64,000 bases of DNA, from contig CAXNMJ010000007.1 in the NCBI GenBank assembly GCA_964203655.1, forward strand, positions 1 through 64,000. The letters are read 5' to 3'. This document shows, one piece after another, positions 9,755-19,093 of this stretch. The stretch comes from BACL27 sp947488385 (GTDB taxonomy: Bacteria > Actinomycetota > Acidimicrobiia > Acidimicrobiales > Ilumatobacteraceae). The notes beneath the pieces were generated by a model. That model saw nothing but the letters and a program-made list of their open reading frames with translations, made no database searches and was not told the DNA's origin. Within the stretch, counting starts at the first letter, position 1. Each line of letters starts with the position of its first letter. The translations under genes and the position numbers were made by a program.

Positions 9755-10852
9755 TCATTCGCTCGCCAGCTTGGGCGAGATTATCGTGCCGGCTTTGATC
9801 TGAACTTTTTTTGAAATGTGTGCCTCAATTGGCAATTCGGATGCCGTGGTGATCAAAACTTGACCAACTGGAAAGTGATTTAGCAGAGCTTTGGCCCTGT
9901 CTGGGTCAAGTTCTGAAAGGACATCGTCCAAAATCAAGATCGGAATTTCACCGACACTCTGGCCGATGAATCGATGCAACGCCAATCGCAAAGCTAAAGC
10001 CATTGTGCGCTGTTCGCCTTGCGACGCGTGGGTGCGGGCCGGCAAATTATTGATCAGAATCTCTACATCGTCGCGGTGCGGACCAACAGTTGTGACGAAT
10101 CGACGCAAGTCTTCGTCGCGAGAATCAGCCAAGCACTTTGCCAGACCAATTTGAAGCCACTCAGGTGAATAGTCGATTGAGATGTTGCTGTCACGTTGTG
10201 CGAGTTCTTCATAGGCGTGAGTTATAAACGGCGTCAACTTTGTGATCAACTCATTTCTTGCGTTTCCAAGTTGCGTGCCTAGGTCTGAAAACTTTTCGTC
10301 CCACAAATCAAGCATGGATGAAACTGCGTTGTTGATTCTGCCGCCCGATTGTTTAAGCACAGCATTGCGTTGACGAACAATACGATCAACCTCGAGTCTT
10401 AACGCGTCGTATTTGTTGGCGTAGGCAACCAATGAATCGTCTAAAAAGTCGCGGCGTAAATGCGGACCCCCTTTAACCAAATCAAGGTCGTCTGGGGAAA
10501 ACACGGTTGTGCGCACCATCCCCAATAAATCGCGGGTTTTAGGCAGTTTTGTGCCATTAACCAGCACCTGATTGCGGCCTTGATTGGTGAGCCTGGCCTC
10601 AATGACAATTTCGCGCCCATCGTCGTGCAAAACCCGTGCACGAATAAATGCTGTGTGGGTTCCAGTGCGGATCATGGCTTCTGTGGGCACGCCCCGAAAA
10701 CTTTTCATTGTTGACAAAAAAGCCAACGCTTCAGTCAAATTTGTTTTGCCTTGACCGTTTGCACCGATAATCGCACTGACACCACTGTCGAAATCAACTT
10801 GCGCGTTCGTGTAGTTGCGAAAGTCGCTGAGTTGAATTTGTTGCAGTATCAC
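9755..10852 (-). CDS. recF: DNA replication and repair protein RecF
   Basis: An SMC-like ATPase that loads RecA at gapped DNA and replication forks. The 365-residue protein shows the Walker A region VSAIIGANGQGKTNLTEAL near the N-terminus, the signature ASQGEQRTMALALRLAL, and the Walker B ILILDDVLSELDPDRAKALL, all in the expected order. The start ATG is the first in frame, matching the usual MxLxxIxLxxFRNY entry (here QQIQLSDFRNY). It follows dnaN by 44 nt. Confidence 0.95.
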   Translation of the reverse strand: MILQQIQLSDFRNYTNAQVDFDSGVSAIIGANGQGKTNLTEALAFLSTMKSFRGVPTEAMIRTGTHTAFIRARVLHDDGREIVIEARLTNQGRNQVLVNGTKLPKTRDLLGMVRTTVFSPDDLDLVKGGPHLRRDFLDDSLVAYANKYDALRLEVDRIVRQRNAVLKQSGGRINNAVSSMLDLWDEKFSDLGTQLGNARNELITKLTPFITHAYEELAQRDSNISIDYSPEWLQIGLAKCLADSRDEDLRRFVTTVGPHRDDVEILINNLPARTHASQGEQRTMALALRLALHRFIGQSVGEIPILILDDVLSELDPDRAKALLNHFPVGQVLITTASELPIEAHISKKVQIKAGTIISPKLASE

Positions 10853-10896
10853 GTCAGATCAATTGATGCTGCGTGCAAAATTATGCAGAGCCGTAA

Positions 10897-11994
10897 TTAA
10901 CTCGTAAGCCGTTGTGGCATTACAAGATATAAATAGTTCTTATCGCCCACACCACGCAATACAGCAGGTTTAACCGGGTCTGTTGATTCGATTGTGATCT
11001 CGTCACCTTTAACCGCATCGATGCCGTCCATCAGATATTGCGAATTGAAACCGATTGTGATTTCGGTGCCGTCAAGTTTTGCGTCTAGTTCATCTACAAC
11101 TTGACCAATGTCTTGGGTAACAACCGATAGCCGAATTGAATTGGCCAGCATTTCAAGTCGAACAGGTGTTGTTTCGCGCGCCAAAATTCGTGAGCGGCGA
11201 ACAGCCTCAAGAAGCGGCTCACGTGCAGTCGTAACTTTGTTTGGATAGTGCGCAGAAATCAATTGTTTGTACTTTGGAAACTCAACATTTAAAAGTGTCG
11301 TAGTTAAAGTTGAGCCGCCGACTTCAAAAGTTGCTCGGTTTTCGCCAAGTGCCATGGTCATTGATTCGGCCCCACCGATTAAACGCTCAAGTTCATTAAG
11401 TGCACGACCCGGCACGACAATTTCGGCTCCATGACCAAGCATTGTTGCGCCTGGCAGTTCGCGGACCGCCAAACGATACGAGTCGGTTGCAACCAAACAA
11501 ACCGAGTCTGGCTCAGCGACCATTAAAACACCGGTTAAAGCAAGTCGTTGCATATCTGTTGAGGACGCACGAACAACTTGAGCAAGTGCTTCGCCGAATG
11601 TTTTTGCGCTGATCGAAACTGGTTGTGTGCCAGCCACGACAATGTTTGGGAAATCTGTGGCGGTGAAAGTCGGCACGGTGAATTGTGATTTGCCAGCGGA
11701 GACGATCACTTCTTCGCCCTGCGAATCAATCGTGACTTTTTCTTCGGGCATTGCGCGGACAATATCGCTGATTAATTTTGCGTTTACAACAGCAACGCCA
11801 TCTTGTGCTCCGCCGATCGCCAGTGTTGTTCTGACGCTCAAGTCGTTGTCGGTGCAAGTTAAAACAAGTGCATCGCCTTTTACTGACATGTGCACACCGG
11901 AAAGAGCCGGCATTGCGTTGTTGCGATTTGAAGCAACTCGGGCGGCTGCGCCAAGGGCCTCGGTTAGTAGTTCGCGTTCGACTCGAAACTTCAT
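10897..11994 (-). CDS. dnaN: DNA polymerase III beta sliding clamp
   Basis: The 365-residue protein has the three-domain beta-clamp architecture. The N-terminus is MKFRVERELLTEAL, and the C-terminus ends in YLYLVMPQRL, the usual MP-(M/V)-R-L hydrophobic-cleft end that binds polymerase and other clamp partners. It lies immediately downstream of the dnaA-dnaN intergenic region, which carries DnaA boxes. Confidence 0.96.
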   Translation of the reverse strand: MKFRVERELLTEALGAAARVASNRNNAMPALSGVHMSVKGDALVLTCTDNDLSVRTTLAIGGAQDGVAVVNAKLISDIVRAMPEEKVTIDSQGEEVIVSAGKSQFTVPTFTATDFPNIVVAGTQPVSISAKTFGEALAQVVRASSTDMQRLALTGVLMVAEPDSVCLVATDSYRLAVRELPGATMLGHGAEIVVPGRALNELERLIGGAESMTMALGENRATFEVGGSTLTTTLLNVEFPKYKQLISAHYPNKVTTAREPLLEAVRRSRILARETTPVRLEMLANSIRLSVVTQDIGQVVDELDAKLDGTEITIGFNSQYLMDGIDAVKGDEITIESTDPVKPAVLRGVGDKNYLYLVMPQRLTS

Positions 11995-12258
11995 GTTGTT
12001 ACCTCACTGCCCTAGTTTTGGTGATGTGTGCGTAAACAGTTATTGAATGTGAAAATCTGTATATAAATCTAATAACAGTAATAAGGCCTGTGGATTGTGG
12101 ATTAACTCGATTTGAGCCAAACAAATCAACGAAACGAGCTGTGTGGCTGCGACGCCTGTCTGGCACATCTTGCGTCTGTGTAGTTTGAGCCTCGGTGTAC
12201 AACTTGGAGTTGTGAACACCCACACCAGAAGTTTTCCACAAGGTTGTGCACAACGTTG
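11995..12258. other. Candidate chromosomal origin (oriC), dnaA-dnaN intergenic region
   Basis: This 264-bp gap between dnaN and dnaA contains DnaA-box-like 9-mers. Two overlapping TGTGGATT(A/G)-type boxes lie at 12089-12104, TTTTCCACA at 12232-12240, and a TTGTGCACAA palindrome at 12244-12253. An A/T-rich stretch (12044-12086, containing TATATAAATCTAATAACAG) could be the unwinding element. The dnaA-dnaN spacer is the usual actinobacterial oriC position. The gap is short and the boxes imperfect, so more of the origin may lie in the dnaA-rpmH spacer. Confidence 0.7.
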
Positions 12259-13698
12259 TCATGATGTTTTGAACTTTTTGATGAGCGCTGTTACTTGTTC
12301 GTAAACCTGTTTGCGTTCTTTAATTACACGCTGAGTTTTTTCGACAGCGTGAATTACAGTCGTGTGATCTCGACCGCCAAATAGTCTGGCGATCGCCGGG
12401 TAACTCAAATCGGTGAGTTCACGAACAACATACATGGCTGTTTGACGAGCGGTGACGAGTGGACGTTGACGGCTCTTGCCTTTGATTTCTTCAACACTGA
12501 AACCTACGAAGTCGGCGATCTCGGCTAAAAGTTGTTCGTCGGTGCGGGCTTTAACCGTATTTTTCGTCATCAGATCGGTGAGCAGCTCTTTTGCGAGCTC
12601 AACATCAACAGTGATTTTGTTCAAACTGGCGTATGCCACTGTTCGAATCAACGCTCCTTCGAGCTCACGAATGTTTGAAGTCACGCTGCTGGCGATGAAC
12701 TCAAGTACTTCGCTTGAAATTACAGTGCCGTCACGCTCAGTTTTATTTCTTAAAATCGCCAAACGAGTTTCCATGTCTGGCGGCTGAACGTCTGTGATCA
12801 GACCCCAACGGAATCGACCACGAAGACGGTCTTCAAGAGTTGGAATTGCGTCTGGCACACGGTCAGAAGAAATAACAATTTGTTTATTTGCGCCGTGCAA
12901 AGAATTAAAAGTGTGGAAGAACTCTTCTTGTAGACCTTCTTTGCCTTCCATGAATTGAATGTCGTCGATCAACAAAACATCAACTTCGCGATAACGACGT
13001 TTAAACGCTGCAATTGTGTTGTTACGAATACCGTCGACATATTCGTTTAGAAATGTTTCGGTCGATACATATCTAACTTCAAGGTCTGGATAATTCTCGT
13101 GAACGTAATAACCAATCGCGTGCAACAAATGTGTTTTGCCGAGCCCTGCTGATCCATAAATAAAGAGAGGGTTGTATGAGCGACCAGGAGTTTCTGCAAC
13201 GCGAAGTGCGGCGGCCAACGAAAATTGGTTTGATGCACCTTTGACGAAAGTGTCGAATGTGTATCGCGGGTTAAGGCCGATTGCTGCGCCTTTTCCTGCT
13301 CGGGTGCGGATGTTTGTTGACTCAGGCGAATCGGCTTTTTGGGATGAAGCGCGTTCAATAACCAATGGCTCAGAGAGCGAAGTCTGAGTCTCTGGTGTGA
13401 GGCGTTCAAGTAGGTCAGATGCCGTGGCTGTTTGAACGTCAACGCGCAATTCACGACCCGATGCACCGATTTCGTCAAGAGCGCCACGTACGAGCGACAT
13501 GTAGCGAGTCAAAATACGATCGCGAACAAAAGTGTTTGGTACACGTAACCGCAAACTCATTTTGTCATCGGCGACAGCGACAGCATCATTGAAAGTTGAG
13601 AACCAAACGGCTTCTGAAACTTGGCCGCGCAACACTTGCGATGTTGCTTTCCAGAGCTGTTCGTGCTCTGGTGTTGTCTCTATGATTTCATTAGTCAC
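12259..13698 (-). CDS. dnaA: Chromosomal replication initiator DnaA
   Basis: The AAA+ initiator that binds DnaA boxes and melts oriC. In order, the 479-residue protein shows domain I (about 1-90), a short linker, the AAA+ Walker A (YGSAGLGKTHLLHA), Walker B (VDVLLIDDIQF), sensor and arginine-finger segments, and domain IV with the DnaA signature GGRDHTTVIHA near the C-terminus. The linker (domain II) is short for an actinobacterium, where it is often long and acidic. Confidence 0.97.
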   Translation of the reverse strand: MTNEIIETTPEHEQLWKATSQVLRGQVSEAVWFSTFNDAVAVADDKMSLRLRVPNTFVRDRILTRYMSLVRGALDEIGASGRELRVDVQTATASDLLERLTPETQTSLSEPLVIERASSQKADSPESTNIRTRAGKGAAIGLNPRYTFDTFVKGASNQFSLAAALRVAETPGRSYNPLFIYGSAGLGKTHLLHAIGYYVHENYPDLEVRYVSTETFLNEYVDGIRNNTIAAFKRRYREVDVLLIDDIQFMEGKEGLQEEFFHTFNSLHGANKQIVISSDRVPDAIPTLEDRLRGRFRWGLITDVQPPDMETRLAILRNKTERDGTVISSEVLEFIASSVTSNIRELEGALIRTVAYASLNKITVDVELAKELLTDLMTKNTVKARTDEQLLAEIADFVGFSVEEIKGKSRQRPLVTARQTAMYVVRELTDLSYPAIARLFGGRDHTTVIHAVEKTQRVIKERKQVYEQVTALIKKFKTS

Positions 13699-13922
13699 TT
13701 CAAATACCTCTTATTTTCGATTCAGATTTTTAATGTCTACAAATTTGATGTCCTGTCCACAAGCTGTGGACACCCCGCTGAAATCTCAACGGGGAGAGCG
13801 AAAGTAGCAGGTTTTCCACAGGGGGAGAAATGCTGAGGAATCCCCTTTTATACGTTGCCCTTGGCCACATTGTGCCCCTAGTCTGACTGGTACCAATTTT
13901 TCTTTGACGTCAGGAGCCGTGC
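13699..13922. promoter_or_regulatory. dnaA-rpmH divergent spacer with DnaA-like boxes
   Basis: Divergent promoter region of dnaA (minus) and the rpmH operon (plus). It holds a perfect inverted repeat TGTCCACA-AGC-TGTGGACA at 13754-13772, a CCCCG/CGGGG hairpin at 13773-13794, and a TTTTCCACA box at 13812-13820. These resemble DnaA-binding sites and could provide dnaA autoregulation or form part of the origin. An AGGAG ribosome-binding site lies at 13911-13915, upstream of rpmH. Confidence 0.55.
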
Positions 13923-14057
13923 GTGAAACGCACCTTTCAACCAAATAATCGCCGTAGGTCCCGCAAACACGGGTTCCGCAACCGTATGAGCACTCGAGCC
14001 GGCCGGGCCGTGCTTAAATCCCGTCGGGCTAAGGGCCGTTACCGGCTCTCTGCTTGA
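13923..14057 (+). CDS. rpmH: Ribosomal protein L34
   Basis: A 44-codon gene with GTG start, encoding the canonical L34 sequence (MKRTFQPNNRRRSRKHG at the start, AGRAVLKSRRAKGRYRLSA at the end). An AGGAG ribosome-binding site precedes the GTG by 7 nt. Its TGA stop overlaps the TTG start of rnpA (TTGA), the usual tight rpmH-rnpA coupling. L34 is part of the 50S subunit. Confidence 0.96.
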   Translation: MKRTFQPNNRRRSRKHGFRNRMSTRAGRAVLKSRRAKGRYRLSA

Positions 14058-14389
14058 TCAGTCGCATCCAGACGCGACAGATCTTTCAGCGACTTCAAAC
14101 AGAGGGAACATATGTTCGCTCCGGAACCCTTTGGTGTAGCATGATTATCGACCAAACCCTTACCCAGCCTGCGATTGCCTATGCTTTGGGCCGTCAAGTT
14201 GGCGGTGCGGTTCAACGTAATTTGCTGCGCCGTAGGTTGCGGGAACTGCTAAAAACCAAGTCCAGTAAGGTTTTGCCGGGTTGGTACCTGATTGGGGCAG
14301 CCTCAGGAGCAACCAAATTGTCGTTTACAGACCTGGGTTTGCAGGTCGACTCGCTGATTGAGCGATGTGCGATCAAGGCAAAAAAGTAA
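14054..14389 (+). CDS. rnpA: Ribonuclease P protein component
   Basis: The protein subunit of RNase P, which matures tRNA 5' ends together with the catalytic RNA. The 111-residue product carries the RNR-type RNA-binding motif in GGAVQRNLLRRRLRELLK. The TTG start at 14054 overlaps the rpmH stop by 4 nt. It is rather short and divergent at the N-terminus but matches the family in length. The RNase P RNA gene itself is not in the window. Confidence 0.92.
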   Translation: MISRIQTRQIFQRLQTEGTYVRSGTLWCSMIIDQTLTQPAIAYALGRQVGGAVQRNLLRRRLRELLKTKSSKVLPGWYLIGAASGATKLSFTDLGLQVDSLIERCAIKAKK

Positions 14390-14397
14390 GGCTCGAC

Positions 14398-14667
14398 ATG
14401 CGGATTCAACGACTGATGATTCGGGCAATCGATTGGTACCAAGACGCTTTTTCATATCGTTTGTCGCCTTGCCGCTTTTACCCAAGTTGCTCGGCTTATG
14501 CCAAAGAATCGATTGAGACATACGGTTCTTGGCAAGGTGTGTTGTTGTCTGTGCGGCGGTTATCGCGCTGTCGCCCATTTGGTCCAAGTGGCTATGACCC
14601 AGTGCCAGAGCGAGATTGTTGTCAGCACGAAAATAATGTAAGCCAGACGAGGCATCAACATGTTTGA
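14398..14667 (+). CDS. yidD: Membrane protein insertion efficiency factor YidD
   Basis: An 89-residue YidD with the family core CRFYPSCSAYAKESI, the GV-LLSVRRLSRCRPF segment and the GYDPVP end. It assists membrane protein insertion alongside YidC. The ATG at 14398 starts the conserved IRAIDWYQDAF helix. An in-frame ATG at 14365 would add 11 residues inside rnpA and is less likely. The end overlaps the yidC start by 8 nt. Confidence 0.92.
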   Translation: MRIQRLMIRAIDWYQDAFSYRLSPCRFYPSCSAYAKESIETYGSWQGVLLSVRRLSRCRPFGPSGYDPVPERDCCQHENNVSQTRHQHV

Positions 14668-15629
14668 AATTGCCGCACGCGTAATCGCGTTCTTTTATGA
14701 GCTAGTGCCCAACTATTCGTTTGCAATCGCGATGGTGGCGGTCGTGGTGATGTTGTTGATCACTCCCCTAACACTTAAGAGCACCAAGGGCATGCTCGAG
14801 ATGCAACGTCTGCAACCTGAGATGAAAAAACTGCAACAACAGTTCAAAGGCGATCGCCAGCAACTTAACGCAGGGATGATGAAGCTCTATCAAGAACACA
14901 AAGTGAACCCGCTTGCATCGTGTCTGCCATTGTTGGCACAGATGCCGGTGTTCATCATTATGTTTCAGGCATTAAGCGGTCTGATCTAAGCGCGATTCAA
15001 CAGGAAACTTTTTACCGAAGTTCTTGAACAAGAACTCAGACATATATCTTTCGCTTGTCGGCAAAACAGAAATGCTTTCGTTCGGCATTGACCTTTCGAA
15101 AACTCCATTAAACGCAATGAAAGACGACTTTCTTTCAGGCTTGGTTTATGCGCTTTTAGTGCTGCTTTTGGCAGGCCTTTACTTGGTGCAGCAAAGAATG
15201 ATTGCTTCGCGTGCGGTGAGCCCAACAATGTCGGCAAACCAAGCCAAATTGATGCAATACATGCCTGTTGCGTTCGCCTTCTTTCAGGTGTGGTTGCCAA
15301 CAAGTTTGATCGTCTATTACATGACTCAAGCGGTGATTCGAATTGTTCAACAGCAATACATCACCCAACGGTTCTATAAGAAAGATGGAAGTTTAGGCAA
15401 ACAAGCCCAAGAGGCGAGTGCTGTTGCGCGCGAAATGAAAGATTCGCCGAAGTCTGAAAAGAAGAATAAAAACGACAAGAAAGACGCTGCAACAGGCGAC
15501 CAAAAGTTTGTGAGCAAGCGTGTAACTCCACCAAAAAATAATTCTGTACCATCTTCGTCCCGACGCCCAAAGCCACCAGGCAAAAACCGCAGCGGGTTTG
15601 TGCAGAAGAAAAACAAACCAAACGAATAA
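14660..15629 (+). CDS. yidC: Membrane insertase YidC (one frameshift)
   Basis: The YidC/Oxa1 insertase. The N-terminal part (14660-14989) covers the first core helix and the LKSTKGMLEMQRLQPEMKKL hairpin and ends at FQALSGLI. The next frame resumes with KRDSTGNFLPKFLNKNSD and EMLSFGIDLSKTP and continues through the remaining helices to a basic Lys/Arg-rich tail (about 60 residues). The break is at about 14985-14990 (ATCTAAG, one base more than ATTAAG, or two bases lost). Corrected length is about 322 residues, a normal size for actinobacterial YidC without the large periplasmic domain. Probably a sequence error. Confidence 0.92.
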
Positions 15630-15672
15630 TTAATTTTTACGATCTAGTAAACAACCGAAAGGAAATTGAATC

Positions 15673-16569
15673 ATGGAATGGGTAGAAATAACTGCAACAA
15701 CAATTGAAGACGCCAAAGCTTTAGCGCTTGACCGCTTGGGTATTGATGACGGCGATGCCGAATTTGAAATTGTTGAAGAACCAAAAGCCGGTTTGTTCGG
15801 TCGCACTCGTGGCGAAGCCCGAGTTCGAGCACGAATTAAGCCGAACTCAGTGCGAGCCAAAGCTGATCGCCGCGATCGTCGTGGCAAGCCAGCAGGCGAG
15901 CGAACAGGCGAGCGATCAACCAAGCCGCGCCAAGAGCGAACCGAACGGTCTGACCGCGGAGAACGACAAGAACGAAGTGATCGTGGCCCGCGCAAAGAGC
16001 GTGCGCCACGCCAGGCTCGACCAGAACGAGCACCGCGAGCAGAACGGACACCTAGGGAAGATCTTCCACCAGTAGATCCGACCACCGTTAGTGCTGTAGC
16101 GACCACATTCCTTGAAGGTTTGGTGTCGGCAGCAGGTCTCAAAGGCTCAGTATCGGCCAAAGTTGAAGGCGAAAACATCGATATTGACGTTTTGGGTGAC
16201 GACCTGGGGTTCTTGGTTGGCACAAAGGGCGCAACCTTGCTGGCATTGCAAGATTTGACCCGAGTAGTCAGTCAACGTCGCCTTGGTGACCATGAGACAC
16301 GACTTCGTGTTGATGTTGCTGGGTATCGCGAAAAGCGTCGAGAGGCTTTGAGTCGATTTGCTTTGAAAGTCGCAGAAGACGTTAAAACTTCAGGCCAGGC
16401 TCGGGCTCTTGAGCCAATGAACTCGTCAGATCGAAAGATTGTGCACGATGCTTTGACTGAAGTTGATGGCATTTCAACACGTTCAGAGGGCAGTGACCCG
16501 TTTCGTCGGGTTGTTGTGGCTTTGGCTTCGATCAGCGAAGACTCAGAATCAGTCTCTGACAGCGAGTAA
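15673..16569 (+). CDS. jag: Jag/KhpB RNA-binding protein
   Basis: A 298-residue protein with a Jag-N domain (about 1-50, with GLFGRTRGEARVRARI), a long Arg/Glu-rich disordered linker (about 60-130, repeats like ERSDRGERQERSDRG), a KH domain (LGFLVGTKGATLLALQDLTR) and an R3H domain (YREKRREALSRFA ... EPMNSSDRKIVHDAL). KhpB-type proteins bind RNA and affect cell division and elongation. The charged linker is unusually long and would give phase-separation-like or membrane/RNA contacts (inference). It sits between yidC and rsmG as usual. Confidence 0.93.
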   Translation: MEWVEITATTIEDAKALALDRLGIDDGDAEFEIVEEPKAGLFGRTRGEARVRARIKPNSVRAKADRRDRRGKPAGERTGERSTKPRQERTERSDRGERQERSDRGPRKERAPRQARPERAPRAERTPREDLPPVDPTTVSAVATTFLEGLVSAAGLKGSVSAKVEGENIDIDVLGDDLGFLVGTKGATLLALQDLTRVVSQRRLGDHETRLRVDVAGYREKRREALSRFALKVAEDVKTSGQARALEPMNSSDRKIVHDALTEVDGISTRSEGSDPFRRVVVALASISEDSESVSDSE

Positions 16570-16590
16570 AACACTGGCTAGTTTCTAGCC

Positions 16591-17172
16591 ATGAGCGAAA
16601 ACGATTCTGGATACGAGCCGACGAAGTTCGCGGCTTTGCATCCAATTTTGCAAGAAGCCCAAAGAGTTGGTGCGCTTTCTGGCGCGCCGATTGATCAGAT
16701 CATTAGCCATGCCCTGTGGTTTGCTCGGGCGATTTCAGATAACGCCAAGTCAGTAGTCGACTTGGGCTCTGGTGCCGGGGTGCCGGGGTTGATTGTGGCG
16801 ATTGACCGACCAGATCTAGAACTCGTCTTGGTTGATCGGCGGTCAGGACGAACCGATTCGTTGACCCGAGCCGTATCGGCTTTAAATCTTTCAGCTCGAG
16901 TAAAGGTCGTTTGCGCGGAGATTGACGCAATCGCTCGTGACAACAAATATGCGCACCGCTTTGACGCAGCAATAAGTCGCGGGCTTGGCCCCCCAAACGA
17001 AACCCTGAAACTCTCGACTCTTTTAGTTAAACCCGGGGGAGTCATCGTGATCAGCGAACCACCGTTGTCGACTCAGTCTCGGTGGGATGCCAAGCATGTT
17101 TCTGACCTCGGACTTGAAGGCCCTGAGCGGGTGGGTGCGGTCGCGATGTTTCACGTGAAACAGTCGCAATAG
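16591..17172 (+). CDS. rsmG: 16S rRNA (guanine527-N7)-methyltransferase RsmG
   Basis: A SAM-dependent methyltransferase of the 530 loop of 16S rRNA. The SAM-binding motif is VVDLGSGAGVPGLIVAI, followed by LVLVDRR and the AISRGLGPPNETL segment. At 193 residues it is slightly shorter than many homologues. The last codons encode MFHVKQ because a parS site is embedded in the gene's 3' end, which ties the C-terminus to centromere sequence. Confidence 0.92.
   Translation: MSENDSGYEPTKFAALHPILQEAQRVGALSGAPIDQIISHALWFARAISDNAKSVVDLGSGAGVPGLIVAIDRPDLELVLVDRRSGRTDSLTRAVSALNLSARVKVVCAEIDAIARDNKYAHRFDAAISRGLGPPNETLKLSTLLVKPGGVIVISEPPLSTQSRWDAKHVSDLGLEGPERVGAVAMFHVKQSQ
17147..17162. promoter_or_regulatory. 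parS centromere site 1
   Basis: A perfect 16-bp palindrome TGTTTCACGTGAAACA, the bacterial parS consensus, located inside the rsmG coding end. ParB binds parS and spreads to form the partition complex. Confidence 0.95.
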
Positions 17173-17182
17173 CCAGGCGGGG

Positions 17183-17198
17183 TGTTTCACGTGAAACA
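17183..17198. promoter_or_regulatory. parS centromere site 2
   Basis: A second perfect TGTTTCACGTGAAACA, 36 bp from the first site (start to start), in the rsmG-parA spacer about 50 bp before parA. The two sites sit on roughly the same helical face class (about 3.4 turns apart). Confidence 0.95.
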
Positions 17199-17250
17199 TC
17201 TGGCAGGGTAGATCCAATTTAAAGGCCCCAAACCTAACTAGTCTTGGGCT

Positions 17251-18069
17251 ATGGCCCCCCAGTCAACCAGCGACTTAACACCTGGCGAGATTGCCCTACC
17301 TCGGGTCATTGCCTTTGCCAATCAAAAAGGCGGAGTGGGTAAAACCACTACAGCGATAACAGTTGCGGCGTGCTTGGCCGAGTTGGAGTATCGCGTTTTA
17401 GTTGTTGACCTTGACCCGCAGGGCAATGCCTCAACCGGTTTAGGCATCAATGCTCGCGACCTAGATGCGACGATTTATGACGTTTTATTGCGCGGCGAGA
17501 AGCTTGAGAACTGCATTGAACCCACTGCTGTAAAGAATCTGTTCGTTGCACCAGCCAACCTTGATCTGGCGGGCGCCGACATTGAGTTGGTGCCAGAGAT
17601 GGGTCGCGAGCAACGCCTGAAAAAAGCCATCGACACAGTCATTGATCAATACGACTACGTGATTTTAGATTGCCCGCCAAGTTTGGGACTTCTGACAGTC
17701 AACGGGCTGACCGCAGCCACAGAGGTGTTTGTGCCGATTCAGTGCGAGTATTTCGCCCTTGAAGGGTTAGGGCAGTTGTTGCGCAGCGTCGATCGGGTCA
17801 GCCAAGTTTTGAACCCAACCCTCGAAGTACGCCATATTGCTTGTGTGATGTATACACACACGACCTTGGCCGACGACGTGGTTCGCGAGGTTCGCGAGCA
17901 CTTTGGCGACAAAGTGTGTAAAACAGTGGTTCCGCGGTCAGTGCGCGTGGCCGAGGCACCATCGCACGGCAAGCCTGTGACATCGTTTGACCCGTCTTCA
18001 GCCGCAGCTAAGGCATATCGCGAGATTGCAAAGGAGATAAGTGGTGGCACGTCCAACAGGCCTAGGTAA
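17251..18069 (+). CDS. parA: Chromosome partitioning ATPase ParA
   Basis: A 272-residue Walker-type ParA/Soj. It carries the deviant Walker A ANQKGGVGKTTTA with the signature lysine, the A' motif VVDLDPQGNASTG, and Walker B YVILDCPPSLGLLT. It cycles on the nucleoid in response to ParB-parS complexes to segregate origins. The coding sequence overlaps the parB start by 29 nt. Confidence 0.96.
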   Translation: MAPQSTSDLTPGEIALPRVIAFANQKGGVGKTTTAITVAACLAELEYRVLVVDLDPQGNASTGLGINARDLDATIYDVLLRGEKLENCIEPTAVKNLFVAPANLDLAGADIELVPEMGREQRLKKAIDTVIDQYDYVILDCPPSLGLLTVNGLTAATEVFVPIQCEYFALEGLGQLLRSVDRVSQVLNPTLEVRHIACVMYTHTTLADDVVREVREHFGDKVCKTVVPRSVRVAEAPSHGKPVTSFDPSSAAAKAYREIAKEISGGTSNRPR

Positions 18070-19003
18070 AGGATTAGATGCGCTGATTCCGGGTCGAGAC
18101 CCGCGCAAACCAACGCGCGACGGAGGCGACGGCGACGGCTCGGGGCTCGGGCTACGTAACTTAGACGTCAAGTCAATTTCGCCTAACCCAAATCAGCCAC
18201 GAATTCACTTTGATGACGATTCGCTTGCAGAACTTGCTGCCTCCATTCGAGCAGTCGGATTATTGCAACCAATCTTGGTTCGACCCAAGGCCGGAAGTAC
18301 AAATAGTTTTGAACTGATTGCAGGCGAGCGTCGTTGGCGAGCATCGCAACGGGCTGGTCTTACGGTGATTCCGGCTTTGGTGCGTGAGACAGATGATGTG
18401 GCATCAGTCGAACAGGCACTTGTTGAAAATTTACATCGTCAAGACTTGACGCCACTCGAAGAAGCGGCCGCATACAAACAACTGTTAGACGATTTTTCAA
18501 TGACTCACGAACAGGTCGCAGAAAAAGTCGGAAAAACTCGTTCGGCAATTACAAACTCGTTGCGATTGTTGGCCTTGCCGCCCTCAATTCAGCAACTTTT
18601 AGCCGATGGGCGTCTCTCGGGCGGTCACGCGCGTGCGTTGTTGGCGTTGACTGATCGCACAACGCAAGAACAATTAGCTCGCCAGTGCGCCAACGATGGT
18701 TGGACTGTGCGCGCAGTTGAAGAAGCTGTGCGACAAAGTTTGGGTCGTGCGAAAACAACTAACAAAACAAATAGTAAAACAACTAGTACCAACTCTAGTA
18801 CAACAAAAACTTCTACTAAATCAACAACTTTGACAGCACCTGGTTTTGCTGAACTCGAGCGACTGCTTGGCGAACACTTGGCGACAAATGTTTCAGTTAC
18901 ATCAACCAATAGTCGTGGCAAAGTTGTAATTGAGTTCGCAGATCTAAATGATCTTGAGCGGATTTATCGTGCGATGACTGAAGGTCCAGCGGTTTCTGAT
19001 TAA
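18041..19003 (+). CDS. parB: Chromosome partitioning protein ParB
   Basis: A parS-binding CTPase. The N-terminal GLGKGLDALIPG is the ParA-interacting motif. The CTP-binding region includes ELIAGERRWRA and ALVENLHRQDLTPLEEA. The HTH region includes TRSAITNSLRLLALP, and the C-terminus is a dimerisation domain. A Thr/Ser/Lys-rich low-complexity linker (about residues 237-268) precedes the C-terminal domain. Translation starts at GTG 18041 or GTG 18044, both behind an AAGGAG site inside parA. Confidence 0.95.
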   Translation: MVARPTGLGKGLDALIPGRDPRKPTRDGGDGDGSGLGLRNLDVKSISPNPNQPRIHFDDDSLAELAASIRAVGLLQPILVRPKAGSTNSFELIAGERRWRASQRAGLTVIPALVRETDDVASVEQALVENLHRQDLTPLEEAAAYKQLLDDFSMTHEQVAEKVGKTRSAITNSLRLLALPPSIQQLLADGRLSGGHARALLALTDRTTQEQLARQCANDGWTVRAVEEAVRQSLGRAKTTNKTNSKTTSTNSSTTKTSTKSTTLTAPGFAELERLLGEHLATNVSVTSTNSRGKVVIEFADLNDLERIYRAMTEGPAVSD

Positions 19004-19093
19004 GTTTTCGCCTTGATGTTGCGAATCGTGTAACAGAGACTGAGACTCACCTTTAAGTTGACGCTCAAGGCTTACTTTAGGTTTCACACATGT

